From assembly GCF_008274825.1 (NCBI RefSeq), contig NZ_CP030848.1, positions 3,719,618 to 3,783,617 of the forward strand: a DNA stretch of 64,000 nucleotides, in the 5' to 3' direction. Shown one piece after another: positions 46,376-54,443 of the stretch. The notes below the pieces were generated by a model. It saw only the letters and a list, made by a program, of their open reading frames with translations, did no database searches and was not told the origin of the DNA. Positions within the stretch are counted from its first letter, which is position 1; the number at the start of each line of letters is the position of its first letter. This DNA comes from Sphingobacterium hotanense. Its GTDB lineage: Bacteria; Bacteroidota; Bacteroidia; Sphingobacteriales; Sphingobacteriaceae. The translations under genes and the position numbers were made by a program.

Positions 46376-46405
46376 TTGCATTAGTTAAATTAAATATTAT
46401 TTTTG
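46376..46405 (+). promoter_or_regulatory. Promoter of the DUF2795-like gene
   Basis: CTTG (ending 46378) and TATTTTTG (46398-46405), separated by 19 bp, close to the Bacteroidota -33/-7 consensus. Confidence 0.6.
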
Positions 46406-46433
46406 CGAAAATGTAAAACTTAATTAAAGAGAT

Positions 46434-46655
46434 ATGTATTGGACACTTGAATTAGCTTCGCATTTAGAAGACGCTCCATGGCCAGCGACAAAAGATGAAT
46501 TAATTGACTACGCTATTCGTTCAGGAGCACCTGTTGAAGTAATTGAAAACCTTCAAGCTTTAGAAGACGACGGTGAACCTTACGAGAACATCGAGGAGAT
46601 TTGGCCAGATTATCCGACTAAAGATGACTTCTTTTTCAACGAAGACGAATATTAA
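46434..46655 (+). CDS. Small acidic protein, DUF2795 type
   Basis: A 73-residue, very acidic protein (MYWTLELASHLEDAPWPATK start, many Asp and Glu, DEY end). It fits the DUF2795 family of unknown function that is widespread in Bacteroidota. It has its own promoter and terminator, so it is probably expressed alone and strongly. Confidence 0.9.
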   Translation: MYWTLELASHLEDAPWPATKDELIDYAIRSGAPVEVIENLQALEDDGEPYENIEEIWPDYPTKDDFFFNEDEY

Positions 46656-46666
46656 CATCATGATAG

Positions 46667-46697
46667 AAAGCGCCTTTTTAAAAAAGGCGCTTTTTAT
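46667..46697 (+). terminator. Terminator of the DUF2795-like gene
   Basis: Stem AAAGCGCCTTTT (46667-46678) with AAAAGGCGCTTT (46682-46693), followed by Ts. Confidence 0.92.
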
Positions 46698-46738
46698 TTA
46701 ATCCTTTTATAGAAATATTTGTCAAAGGCTTAAACAGA

Positions 46739-47206
46739 ATGAATATGGGAAAGCAATTACTTTTTTTACTAACAATCATACTTCCTTTTATGTCAATGGC
46801 TCAATCCGCTAAAGGCTCTACCGGCGACGGCAAGAGTATGAACGTCGCACGTGGCTTTATCAATGAATTAGCCAACTTTGACACGCCATTGGATGTTATC
46901 CTGAGTGAAAGGGTGATTGTTAATAATCCCAATGATGAGCTTTACGACTACTTGGAGGCTAGTCTACAAGAAATAAGAATCAACCTATCGTTGAAAAATG
47001 TGGATGAGATTCAATATAAAACTTTTCATGAGCTACCGCGCAAAGAAGTACGCGATATCGACCCGGAAGGCATGAACATTGATAACATGGTTTTTCTTTA
47101 CTACAAAAACAGACTATTGACTTCCCTATACGTTGAAGACGGAAAAATCGCCTCTTTTACCCTGGTATCAAAAGGAAATGAGATGGCGCATTTCGTCACC
47201 TATTAA
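46739..47206 (+). CDS. Secreted hypothetical protein
   Basis: A 155-residue protein with a signal peptide at 1-22 (or 1-20 from the second ATG at 46745). The mature part is helical and strand mixed with no motif I recognise. It lies in the same direction as the trp operon but is separated from it by a promoter and attenuator, so it is not part of it. Confidence 0.7.
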   Translation: MNMGKQLLFLLTIILPFMSMAQSAKGSTGDGKSMNVARGFINELANFDTPLDVILSERVIVNNPNDELYDYLEASLQEIRINLSLKNVDEIQYKTFHELPRKEVRDIDPEGMNIDNMVFLYYKNRLLTSLYVEDGKIASFTLVSKGNEMAHFVTY

Positions 47207-47249
47207 CAAAAAGACATTTTTTTAATAGAATTCTTGCAATTCTCAAAAG

Positions 47250-47257
47250 TATCTTTG
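47250..47257 (+). promoter_or_regulatory. -7 box of the trp operon promoter
   Basis: TATCTTTG, an exact TAnnTTTG match. Transcription would start near 47264, about 12 bp before the leader-peptide ATG. No clear TTTG is seen at -33. Confidence 0.6.
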
Positions 47258-47275
47258 ATATTTGTTCAATAACTA

Positions 47276-47323
47276 ATGAATACAGCAGTAGCAAATAAAA
47301 CTTGGTGGTGGCACAGCATATAA
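47276..47323 (+). CDS. trpL: trp operon leader peptide
   Basis: A 15-codon open frame reading MNTAVANKTWWWHSI and ending in TAA, with three consecutive Trp codons (47303-47311). It lies between a -7 box and a terminator hairpin directly before trpD. This is the layout of ribosome-mediated attenuation: when Trp-tRNA is scarce, the ribosome stalls on the Trp codons and prevents the terminator from forming. Confidence 0.9.
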   Translation: MNTAVANKTWWWHSI

Positions 47324-47400
47324 TGTTGTGGCAATAACCTATTAGTTTAATTTAGCGAAACAAAAAATAGCGGGCTTGCCTTTTCGGCAAGCCCTTTTTA
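47312..47400 (+). promoter_or_regulatory. trp attenuator
   Basis: Three alternative pairings are visible. A 1:2 hairpin starts right after the Trp codons: CACAGCAT (47312-47319) with ATGTTGTG (47323-47330, one G-U). The terminator is GGGCTTGCC (47372-47380) with GGCAAGCCC (47386-47394) and then TTTTT. A possible antiterminator is GGCAA (47330-47334) with TTGCC (47376-47380). A ribosome stalled at 47303-47311 would cover segment 1, freeing segment 2 to pair with the terminator's left arm. Confidence 0.85.
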
Positions 47401-47409
47401 TTGAATTTT

Positions 47410-48399
47410 ATGAAAGAGATACTAGCACATTTATTTGAATACAAGTCGTTTACAAGAAAGGAAGCATACGACATCCTTACGAACATTGCTACCGGCAAAT
47501 ACGATAGCCACCAGATTGCAGCCTTTATGACGATCTACGGCATGCGGAGCATCCGCGTGGAAGAACTGGGCGGATTTCGCGATGCCATGTACGATCTGTG
47601 CAATAAGGTCGAGTTTAAAGGATACGATTTGATCGATATGTGTGGCACCGGCGGTGATGGCAAAAACACATTCAATATATCAACGATAGCATCCTTCGTT
47701 GTGGCTGGTGCCGGGTACCATGTTGCTAAACATGGAAACGTGGGGGTATCTTCTGGATGCGGTTCTTCTAATGTGATGGAATATCTGGGGTATCAGTTCA
47801 CTAATGATCAGAACGAATTACAAGCGCAGTTGGAACGATCAAACATCTGCTTTCTTCATGCTCCGCTCTTCCATCCGGCAATGAAAACTGTAGCTCCCAT
47901 CCGCAGAGCATTATCGGTGAAGACTTTCTTTAATATGCTCGGCCCACTGACCAATCCTGCCAATCCGAAATTCCAATCGGTAGGCGTTTTCAGCTTAGAG
48001 CTAGCCCGCTTATACGCCTACCTGTACCAAGGGACAGACAAGCAATACAGCATCATGCATGCTTTAGATGGTTATGATGAAATATCGTTGACCGGAGATT
48101 TCAAGATCATTACCAACGCCGGCGAGAACTATTATACGACCGAAGAAATCGGCTTTAGCCCAATCAATCCCGCTGATCTTGCGGGTGGAGATACGGTAGA
48201 GGACGCTGCGAGCATATTCAGAAAAATAATTGAAGGCGAAGGAACCAACGAACAGAATAATACCGTATTGACAAACGCGGCTTTCGGAATCAAAACCTTC
48301 CATCCGGAAAAGAGCTTTGGCGATTGTTATTACGAAGCGGAGTCTTCCTTGTTGGGATTAAAAGCATTAAACAGTTTTAATAAGCTAATCAATGGCTAA
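47410..48399 (+). CDS. trpD: Anthranilate phosphoribosyltransferase
   Basis: Second enzyme of tryptophan synthesis, joining anthranilate and PRPP (329 residues). PRPP-binding motifs are MCGTGGDGKNTFNIST and KHGNVGVSSGCGSSNVMEYLG, and the RRALSVKTFFNMLGPLTNP stretch is typical. The ATG at 47410 lies 9 bp after the attenuator's T run. trpE and trpG are not upstream, so trpD heads this operon. Confidence 0.97.
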   Translation: MKEILAHLFEYKSFTRKEAYDILTNIATGKYDSHQIAAFMTIYGMRSIRVEELGGFRDAMYDLCNKVEFKGYDLIDMCGTGGDGKNTFNISTIASFVVAGAGYHVAKHGNVGVSSGCGSSNVMEYLGYQFTNDQNELQAQLERSNICFLHAPLFHPAMKTVAPIRRALSVKTFFNMLGPLTNPANPKFQSVGVFSLELARLYAYLYQGTDKQYSIMHALDGYDEISLTGDFKIITNAGENYYTTEEIGFSPINPADLAGGDTVEDAASIFRKIIEGEGTNEQNNTVLTNAAFGIKTFHPEKSFGDCYYEAESSLLGLKALNSFNKLING

Positions 48400-49033
48400 G
48401 GAAATCCTCATCAAAGTATGCGGTATGCGGGAGCCTGAGAATATCGCAGGACTGGTAAAACTTCCAATAAACTATATCGGGCATATCTTTTATGAGAAGT
48501 CGCCACGCTATGTTTCGGAGGTCATTGATCTTCCCATTCCAAAGACTATTAAAAGGACAGGAGTTTTCGTTAATGCAGATAGAGCTACCATCAAGCAAAC
48601 GATCCTTGATCAGCAGCTAGAGGCTGTTCAATTACACGGAAATGAATCGGTAGCCCTGTGCCAGGAAATCAAAGATTTGGGTGTAGAGCTTATCAAAGCC
48701 TTTGGTGTGGACGATGATTTCCAATGGAATGAGCTAGAAGCCTATCTCGCTGCAGTCGATTATTTCCTATTTGATAGCAAGAGCGAAGCATATGGTGGCA
48801 CTGGAAAAACATTCAACTGGGATAAGCTGAAGACCTATCCTTACGCCAAGCCCTATTTCTTAAGTGGTGGATTATCATTAGAAAATCTGGCTGAAGCCTA
48901 CCAATTCGATGACGAAAGACTAATCGGCTTGGACTTAAATTCAAAATTTGAAATATCTGCAGGTCTCAAAGACTTAGATAAAATAAATAAAGCACTGAAA
49001 ATAATTGAACATGAGCAAATATCAAGTAAATAA
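48392..49033 (+). CDS. trpF: Phosphoribosylanthranilate isomerase
   Basis: TIM-barrel isomerase of 213 residues, third step of the pathway. The catalytic Cys is in [11 protein letters not shown], and the general-base Asp is in [17 protein letters not shown]. It overlaps trpD by 8 bp. trpC, which acts next, is not in this operon. Confidence 0.96.
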   Translation: MAKEILIKVCGMREPENIAGLVKLPINYIGHIFYEKSPRYVSEVIDLPIPKTIKRTGVFVNADRATIKQTILDQQLEAVQLHGNESVALCQEIKDLGVELIKAFGVDDDFQWNELEAYLAAVDYFLFDSKSEAYGGTGKTFNWDKLKTYPYAKPYFLSGGLSLENLAEAYQFDDERLIGLDLNSKFEISAGLKDLDKINKALKIIEHEQISSK

Positions 49034-50195
49034 CAAAGGATATTACGGCCCTTTTGGTGGTGCATACATCCCGGAGATGCTGTATCCTAATGTGGAAGAG
49101 TTGCAGGAGCAATACTTAGCGATCCTAGAAGATCCAAGTTTTAAAGCGGAGTTCGAACAATTATTAAAGGATTACGTAGGACGCCCCTCTCCTCTTTACC
49201 GTGCTAATCGCTTATCGGAAAAATATAATGCTAATATCTTCTTAAAACGCGAAGATCTGAATCATACAGGAGCACATAAGATCAACAACACGATAGGACA
49301 AATCCTATTAGCAGAAAAACTCGGAAAGAAACGAATCATTGCAGAGACCGGAGCCGGACAACATGGGGTTGCTACCGCAACGGTATGCGCATTAAAGGGA
49401 TTAGAATGTGTTGTTTACATGGGTGAAATCGATATTGAGCGCCAGGCACCAAACGTTGCCCGTATGAAGATGATGGGAGCAACTGTTGTGGCGGCTAAAT
49501 CAGGCAGCAAAACATTGAAGGATGCAACCAACGAAGCGCTTAGAGATTGGATAAATAATCCAGTGGATACGCATTATATCATAGGTTCTGTCGTAGGACC
49601 ACATCCTTATCCCGATATGGTTGCTCGCTTTCAATCGATTATATCCGAAGAAACGAAGAAGCAGCTATTAGAGAAGACCGGCAAAGAAACTCCGGATATT
49701 GTGATGGCCTGTGTAGGTGGAGGTTCAAATGCAGCAGGAATGTTCTATCATTTCTTAGACGACGAAGATGTTCAATTGATCGCAGTTGAAGCGGCCGGAC
49801 ATGGTGTAGACAGCGGTGAATCTGCTGCAACGACGATTCTTGGTAACGAAGGAGTATTACACGGTAGCCGCTCCATCCTGATGCAAACGGAGGATGGCCA
49901 AGTAATCGAACCTTATTCTATCTCGGCTGGGTTAGACTACCCGGGTATCGGACCGCAGCACGCCTGGTTATTCAAGTCGGGTCGTGGAACATATGTTAGT
50001 GCGACAGATGATGAAGCGATGCAAGCAGGCTTGCAATTAACGAAGCTTGAAGGTATCATCCCGGCAATTGAAAGTTCCCACGCACTTGCACATCTGGAGA
50101 AGATGAACTTTAAAGGCGATGAAACCGTTGTCATCTGTTTATCAGGCCGCGGAGACAAGGATTTAGATAATTACATGAAATATTTTGGATTTTAA
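49011..50195 (+). CDS. trpB: Tryptophan synthase beta chain
   Basis: PLP enzyme of 394 residues joining indole and serine. The PLP lysine is in [15 protein letters not shown], the phosphate loop is [10 protein letters not shown], and the C-terminal SGRGDKD binds the cofactor. The ATG at 49011 is used; it overlaps trpF by 23 bp, so translation is coupled. An in-frame TTG lies 6 bp upstream. Confidence 0.98.
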   Translation: MSKYQVNNKGYYGPFGGAYIPEMLYPNVEELQEQYLAILEDPSFKAEFEQLLKDYVGRPSPLYRANRLSEKYNANIFLKREDLNHTGAHKINNTIGQILLAEKLGKKRIIAETGAGQHGVATATVCALKGLECVVYMGEIDIERQAPNVARMKMMGATVVAAKSGSKTLKDATNEALRDWINNPVDTHYIIGSVVGPHPYPDMVARFQSIISEETKKQLLEKTGKETPDIVMACVGGGSNAAGMFYHFLDDEDVQLIAVEAAGHGVDSGESAATTILGNEGVLHGSRSILMQTEDGQVIEPYSISAGLDYPGIGPQHAWLFKSGRGTYVSATDDEAMQAGLQLTKLEGIIPAIESSHALAHLEKMNFKGDETVVICLSGRGDKDLDNYMKYFGF

Positions 50196-50199
50196 GACC

Positions 50200-50955
50200 A
50201 TGCAAATAACAAAACACGCAAATGGATTATTGTCCATTTACTTCACCGCAGGATACCCGCACATTAATAGTACCCTAGAAATCGCTAAGGCTCTAGAGGC
50301 CGCAGGGGCAGATTTTCTAGAAATCGGATTTCCCTATTCCGACCCTGTGGCGGATGGCCCTACCATCCAACATAGCTCGGAAGTTGCATTAAAAAACGGA
50401 ATGACGCTTAAGGTATTGTTCGAGCAGCTTAAAGATTTGCGAGAGCATGTACAGATCCCCGTATTTTTGATGGGGTATGTCAATCCGGTTATTCAATTTG
50501 GCGTAGAAGCATTCTGCAAAGCATGTAAGGAAGTTGGTGTCAATGGAACCATCATCCCAGACCTACCGATGTATGAATATGAGGAGCTATACCAACCTAT
50601 TTTTGAGGAGAACGGAATTAGCAACATCTTTTTAGTTACGCCACAGACTTCGGAATCCCGAATCCGCAAGATCGATGATTTATCGACAAGCTTTATTTAT
50701 CTATTATCGTCAAACGCCACGACGGGAAAACAATTAGATATCCAAGACCAAGCAGCAAGTTACTTCCAACGAATAAAGGATATGGACCTGAAAAACCCAT
50801 TCATCATAGGGTTTGGGATACATGATAGCCATACCTTTTCAAAAGCTACGAGTTATGCCAATGGCGCAATCGTAGGTACAGCGTTCGTCAAGCTATTGGC
50901 GGAAGATGACTACTTAGACCGCATACCTGCATTTATACAGTCTATCAAATCGTAA
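50200..50955 (+). CDS. trpA: Tryptophan synthase alpha chain
   Basis: A 251-residue TIM barrel that cleaves indole-3-glycerol phosphate and channels indole to TrpB. Catalytic residues are Glu in FLEIGFPYSDPVADGP and Asp in that loop, and GFGIHDSHT with GAIVGTAFV forms the phosphate site. The ATG at 50200 lies 4 bp after the trpB stop. It is the last gene of the operon. Confidence 0.97.
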   Translation: MQITKHANGLLSIYFTAGYPHINSTLEIAKALEAAGADFLEIGFPYSDPVADGPTIQHSSEVALKNGMTLKVLFEQLKDLREHVQIPVFLMGYVNPVIQFGVEAFCKACKEVGVNGTIIPDLPMYEYEELYQPIFEENGISNIFLVTPQTSESRIRKIDDLSTSFIYLLSSNATTGKQLDIQDQAASYFQRIKDMDLKNPFIIGFGIHDSHTFSKATSYANGAIVGTAFVKLLAEDDYLDRIPAFIQSIKS

Positions 50956-50971
50956 ATATTAAAGACAATAA

Positions 50972-50998
50972 AAAAGGGGATTCAGCAAATCCCCTTTT
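50972..50998. terminator. Terminator after trpA, shared with a minus-strand small gene
   Basis: Stem AAAAGGGGATT (50972-50982) with AATCCCCTTTT (50988-50998). A and T runs on both sides make it usable in both directions, for trpA and for the small gene at 51004-51117. Confidence 0.9.
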
Positions 50999-51003
50999 GT
51001 TAT

Positions 51004-51117
51004 TTAGTTAACTCGGTTAAGAACTTTGTTAAATAAAAAAATTACCGCACCTGCCGCCAAGGTAAGTCCTCCGACGCCAATAAACAGCAAGCTTGGATGT
51101 GCAGCTAATTGTTCCAT
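51004..51117 (-). CDS. 37-residue single-helix membrane protein
   Basis: A short frame starting MEQLAAHPSLLFIGVGG and ending in NKVLNRVN, with one membrane helix at about residues 9-30 and a basic C-terminal end. It occupies exactly the space between the trpA terminator and the next promoter region, and its stop codon lies 5 bp from the shared terminator. No family recognised. Real expression is inferred from fit and composition. Confidence 0.6.
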   Translation of the reverse strand: MEQLAAHPSLLFIGVGGLTLAAGAVIFLFNKVLNRVN

Positions 51118-51222
51118 AATTTTACTAGGTTTATACTATTAAGTTAGACTAATATAAAGCCGCACTTTCTCTTTCGCAAGTAATTTTTAATATTTTTTAT
51201 CCACAAATGTTTTATTTGTTTC

Positions 51223-51230
51223 TATATTTG
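51223..51230 (+). promoter_or_regulatory. -7 box of the HYC_CC_PP/metal-receptor operon
   Basis: TATATTTG, an exact TAnnTTTG match, 9 bp before the ATG at 51240. The leader would be only a few bases. Confidence 0.5.
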
Positions 51231-51239
51231 AAACATCAC

Positions 51240-51674
51240 ATGAGAAAAATAGTTGCCATATTGCTTTTGACGATTTATTCTGTATGCAGTACAGGAGCAA
51301 CTGTCTATATGCATCATTGTGGAAAACGTACTTTAATCTCTGTTTTAGACGAGGAAAAAGTATCACACGACCGCTGCCCCATGTGCGTAGAACACCATCA
51401 CAATCAACAACATAGCGACCCAAACGCTAACTGTTGTAAGGATAAAGACATGTGTAAAGATGTTCAACTTGAACTCAAAAGCGAGTCAGAACAACTACAA
51501 TCATCCATTCAACAACTTTTCAACTTCAGCCCCGCAGTAGTAGTCATCCCGTGGTTATTACCCTATCTAGAACAATGGATAGAGCAAGATCTGAAGTGGA
51601 ATCCTCATAGCGAAGAGCTTCAGCTCTCCTATACCAATCCTGTATATCTGCTAAACTGCAACTTCAGAATTTGA
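51240..51674 (+). CDS. Secreted Cys/His-rich protein (HYC_CC_PP type)
   Basis: A 144-residue exported protein: signal peptide (1-20), then HHC at 25-27, CPMC at 46-49, HHH at 52-54 and CC at 65-66 with a further Cys at 72, all possible metal ligands. This pattern fits the HYC_CC_PP family of Bacteroidota, of unknown function. The gene lies 61 bp before a TonB receptor with a heavy-metal domain, so a role in periplasmic metal (copper, zinc or similar) handling is likely. Confidence 0.85.
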   Translation: MRKIVAILLLTIYSVCSTGATVYMHHCGKRTLISVLDEEKVSHDRCPMCVEHHHNQQHSDPNANCCKDKDMCKDVQLELKSESEQLQSSIQQLFNFSPAVVVIPWLLPYLEQWIEQDLKWNPHSEELQLSYTNPVYLLNCNFRI

Positions 51675-51735
51675 TTTAATATTGATTTCAATCCGGATTA
51701 TTTATTAAGACAATTGATTCAATATTAGATTTATT

Positions 51736-54411
51736 ATGCATTTACAAAGATTATTACCATTAATCATATTATTATTTTGTGGGCAAGTTTTATTTGCTCA
51801 AAGCAATCTTACGACCGTAAGTTTTGAAGTTGCCGGCAATTGCGGCATGTGTAAAAAGCGCATCGAGAAAGCAGGATTAGATGCTGGTGCGACCGAGATC
51901 GAGTGGAGCCAAAACAGCCATTTGGCAACCGTTAAACTAGATACCAATAAAGTTAAAGTTGATCATATCAAGAAGCAGATCGCTGCCATTGGTCATGATG
52001 CTGGAGAGTTTAAAGCTGATGATGAAGTTTATGAAAAACTCCATGAATGCTGTTTGTATGATCGTTTAGGCGAAGAACATGAGGAAAGCCATGAAGGTCA
52101 CGACCATGCCGATCACGATCATGAGGGACATGACCACGAAGGGCATGAGCATGCGATGAAACCTGAGGAAGATGGTGGACACAATCACGATCATGATCAC
52201 GAAGTGACCGGTGTCGTAGTGAATGAAAACGACAAAGGCGATCTGAACCCTATTACAGAAGTTACTGTATTCTGGGCGGATGAACCTGCGAAAAAGGTTA
52301 AGACCAATGAGAATGGCGTATTCAAAATTATGCACAAAAAGCCTTTCCGAAACCTTGTTATTTCACATGCAAGTATGCAAAGTGATACGGTAGAGGTGAA
52401 AAACCTGCACGAGGTCATCGTAATCCAAGCGAAGAATAATGTATTAAAAGAGATTGTTATCTCGAGAAGACAGAAGTCGAACTATATCTCGAAGCTTACT
52501 CCAAACAGAGTAGAGACATTAACTGCTAAGGAACTTTTCAAGGCGGCATGTTGTGATTTAAGTGAAAGTTTTACCACAACGGCATCTGTAGATGTTGTTA
52601 GCAGCGATGCAGTGACAGGCAGTAAGCAGATTCAAATGCTAGGTCTTAGCGGCATCTATACGCAAATTACGGTAGAGGGCCTACCGGGACCTCGCGGATT
52701 TTCTGCACCTCTCGGCTTAAACTCTATTGCCGGAACATGGATTGAAGCCATCAATATCAGTAAAGGAATCGGTTCTGTAGCGAACGGTTTTGAAAATATG
52801 GCCGGACAAATTAATGTGGAACTAAAGAAGCCACATAACTCCGACAAGTTGTTTTTCAATGCTTATGCTAACAACATGGGACGTACGGATGTGAACCTAA
52901 ATGTTTCTCATCATATCAACGAGAAATGGTCTGTTGGATTATTGCTACATGACAACTTCATGTATAACAAATCCATGAACTTCAGTGATAACGGTTTCCG
53001 TGATATGCCGGTCGGCAATCTATTTTCCGGGATCAACAGATGGCATTATGAAAACGGAAAAGGAGTTATCGCTCAATTTGGCATTAAATTCCTCCATGAT
53101 GACCGTATCGGTGGACAGATCGATTTCAACGAGAAAACCGATAAATATGGAACTGACCTTTATGGCTTAGGTTTTAAAAACCAGCGTATCGAAGGTTTTG
53201 GTAAGTTGGGTTATGTTTTCCCGACAAATAAACACCGTAGTATCGGACTGCAATTATCAGCAAGTCGCTTTAAACAAGAGAGCTTCTTTGGATTGAACGC
53301 ATACGACAATGAGCAGAAATCCCTATATGCAAACTTATTGTATCAGGACATATTAGGTTCGGTTGCTCATAAATATAAAGTTGGGGCATCCGTACAACAT
53401 GATAATTATGATGAGGATTTAGCGCGCTATCAGGCAGGACAAACCGCTTATCAATATGATTTCGGTCGTAAAGAAACCACTGCAGGCGCATTTGCAGAGT
53501 ACACCTTTAGTCCGTCGGAAAACTTCGACGCTGTTTTAGGCTTACGCCAGGATTATAACAACCTATATGGTTGGTTTACTACGCCACGCGCGGTGTTACG
53601 CTATCAGCCAACCCTCAACACCACCCTTCGCTTAAGTTCAGGAAGAGGACAGCGCACAGCGAACATCTTTGCAGAAAACTTAGGTATTTTTGCTTCCAGC
53701 CGTACGATCAACAATATGGCAGGTCTCATCAATGGTGCCAATGCTTATGGCCTGAAGCCTGAGGTATCCTGGAATACCGGATTCACTTTCGACCAAAATT
53801 TCCAATTGTTCGGCAGAGAGTCAGGTATATCGGTCGAGTTGTTCCACAACCGTTTCCAAAATCAAGTCGTAATCGACTATGAAGATCCACGCCAGGTTAG
53901 CTTCTATAATTTAGATGGCAAATCATTCTCAAACAGTATTCAGGCGGAGTTCCGCTTTATGCCACTTCAACATTTTGAAGCACGTATGGCGTACCGCTTA
54001 TTAGACGTACAGACAGATTATCAGTCTGGAAGATTAGAGAAACCAATGAATGCGAAGCATCGTGGGTTCCTGAACCTAGCATACAACCTGCACTCCGGTT
54101 GGGCATTTGACTATACCCTAAACGTGGTGGGCAAAAAACGTTTACCGAGCACTGCTAGTAACCCTATTGAATACCAACTAGATACACGCTCTGATGCTTA
54201 CGTAACGATGAATGCTCAAGTAAGCCGTACATTCGGCAAGAACAAAAACTTTGATATCTATATCGGTGGAGAGAACCTAACAAACTTCTACCAGAAAGAT
54301 CCAATCTTAGCGTTCGACAATCCGTTTGGCCAGAACTTCGATACCAATCTCGTATGGGGACCAATTACCGGCCGAATGTTCTATACCGGTATCCGATACC
54401 ATATCAAATAG
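51736..54411 (+). CDS. TonB-dependent receptor with N-terminal HMA domain and His-rich linker
   Basis: An 891-residue outer-membrane protein. Signal peptide 1-21; heavy-metal-associated (HMA) domain about 26-98 with the metal motif CGMC at 36-39; a linker at 114-156 with about fourteen His mixed with Asp, Glu and Gly; a carboxypeptidase-regulatory-like domain about 157-240; a plug about 250-365 with an unusual CCDLSES; then a beta-barrel to the C-terminus. HMA plus a His tract on a receptor points to import or sensing of a soft metal ion or metal complex. The metal is not known. Confidence 0.93.
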   Translation: MHLQRLLPLIILLFCGQVLFAQSNLTTVSFEVAGNCGMCKKRIEKAGLDAGATEIEWSQNSHLATVKLDTNKVKVDHIKKQIAAIGHDAGEFKADDEVYEKLHECCLYDRLGEEHEESHEGHDHADHDHEGHDHEGHEHAMKPEEDGGHNHDHDHEVTGVVVNENDKGDLNPITEVTVFWADEPAKKVKTNENGVFKIMHKKPFRNLVISHASMQSDTVEVKNLHEVIVIQAKNNVLKEIVISRRQKSNYISKLTPNRVETLTAKELFKAACCDLSESFTTTASVDVVSSDAVTGSKQIQMLGLSGIYTQITVEGLPGPRGFSAPLGLNSIAGTWIEAINISKGIGSVANGFENMAGQINVELKKPHNSDKLFFNAYANNMGRTDVNLNVSHHINEKWSVGLLLHDNFMYNKSMNFSDNGFRDMPVGNLFSGINRWHYENGKGVIAQFGIKFLHDDRIGGQIDFNEKTDKYGTDLYGLGFKNQRIEGFGKLGYVFPTNKHRSIGLQLSASRFKQESFFGLNAYDNEQKSLYANLLYQDILGSVAHKYKVGASVQHDNYDEDLARYQAGQTAYQYDFGRKETTAGAFAEYTFSPSENFDAVLGLRQDYNNLYGWFTTPRAVLRYQPTLNTTLRLSSGRGQRTANIFAENLGIFASSRTINNMAGLINGANAYGLKPEVSWNTGFTFDQNFQLFGRESGISVELFHNRFQNQVVIDYEDPRQVSFYNLDGKSFSNSIQAEFRFMPLQHFEARMAYRLLDVQTDYQSGRLEKPMNAKHRGFLNLAYNLHSGWAFDYTLNVVGKKRLPSTASNPIEYQLDTRSDAYVTMNAQVSRTFGKNKNFDIYIGGENLTNFYQKDPILAFDNPFGQNFDTNLVWGPITGRMFYTGIRYHIK

Positions 54412-54443
54412 AAATACGAGTGACCTGAAAGGAGTAAAAACCT

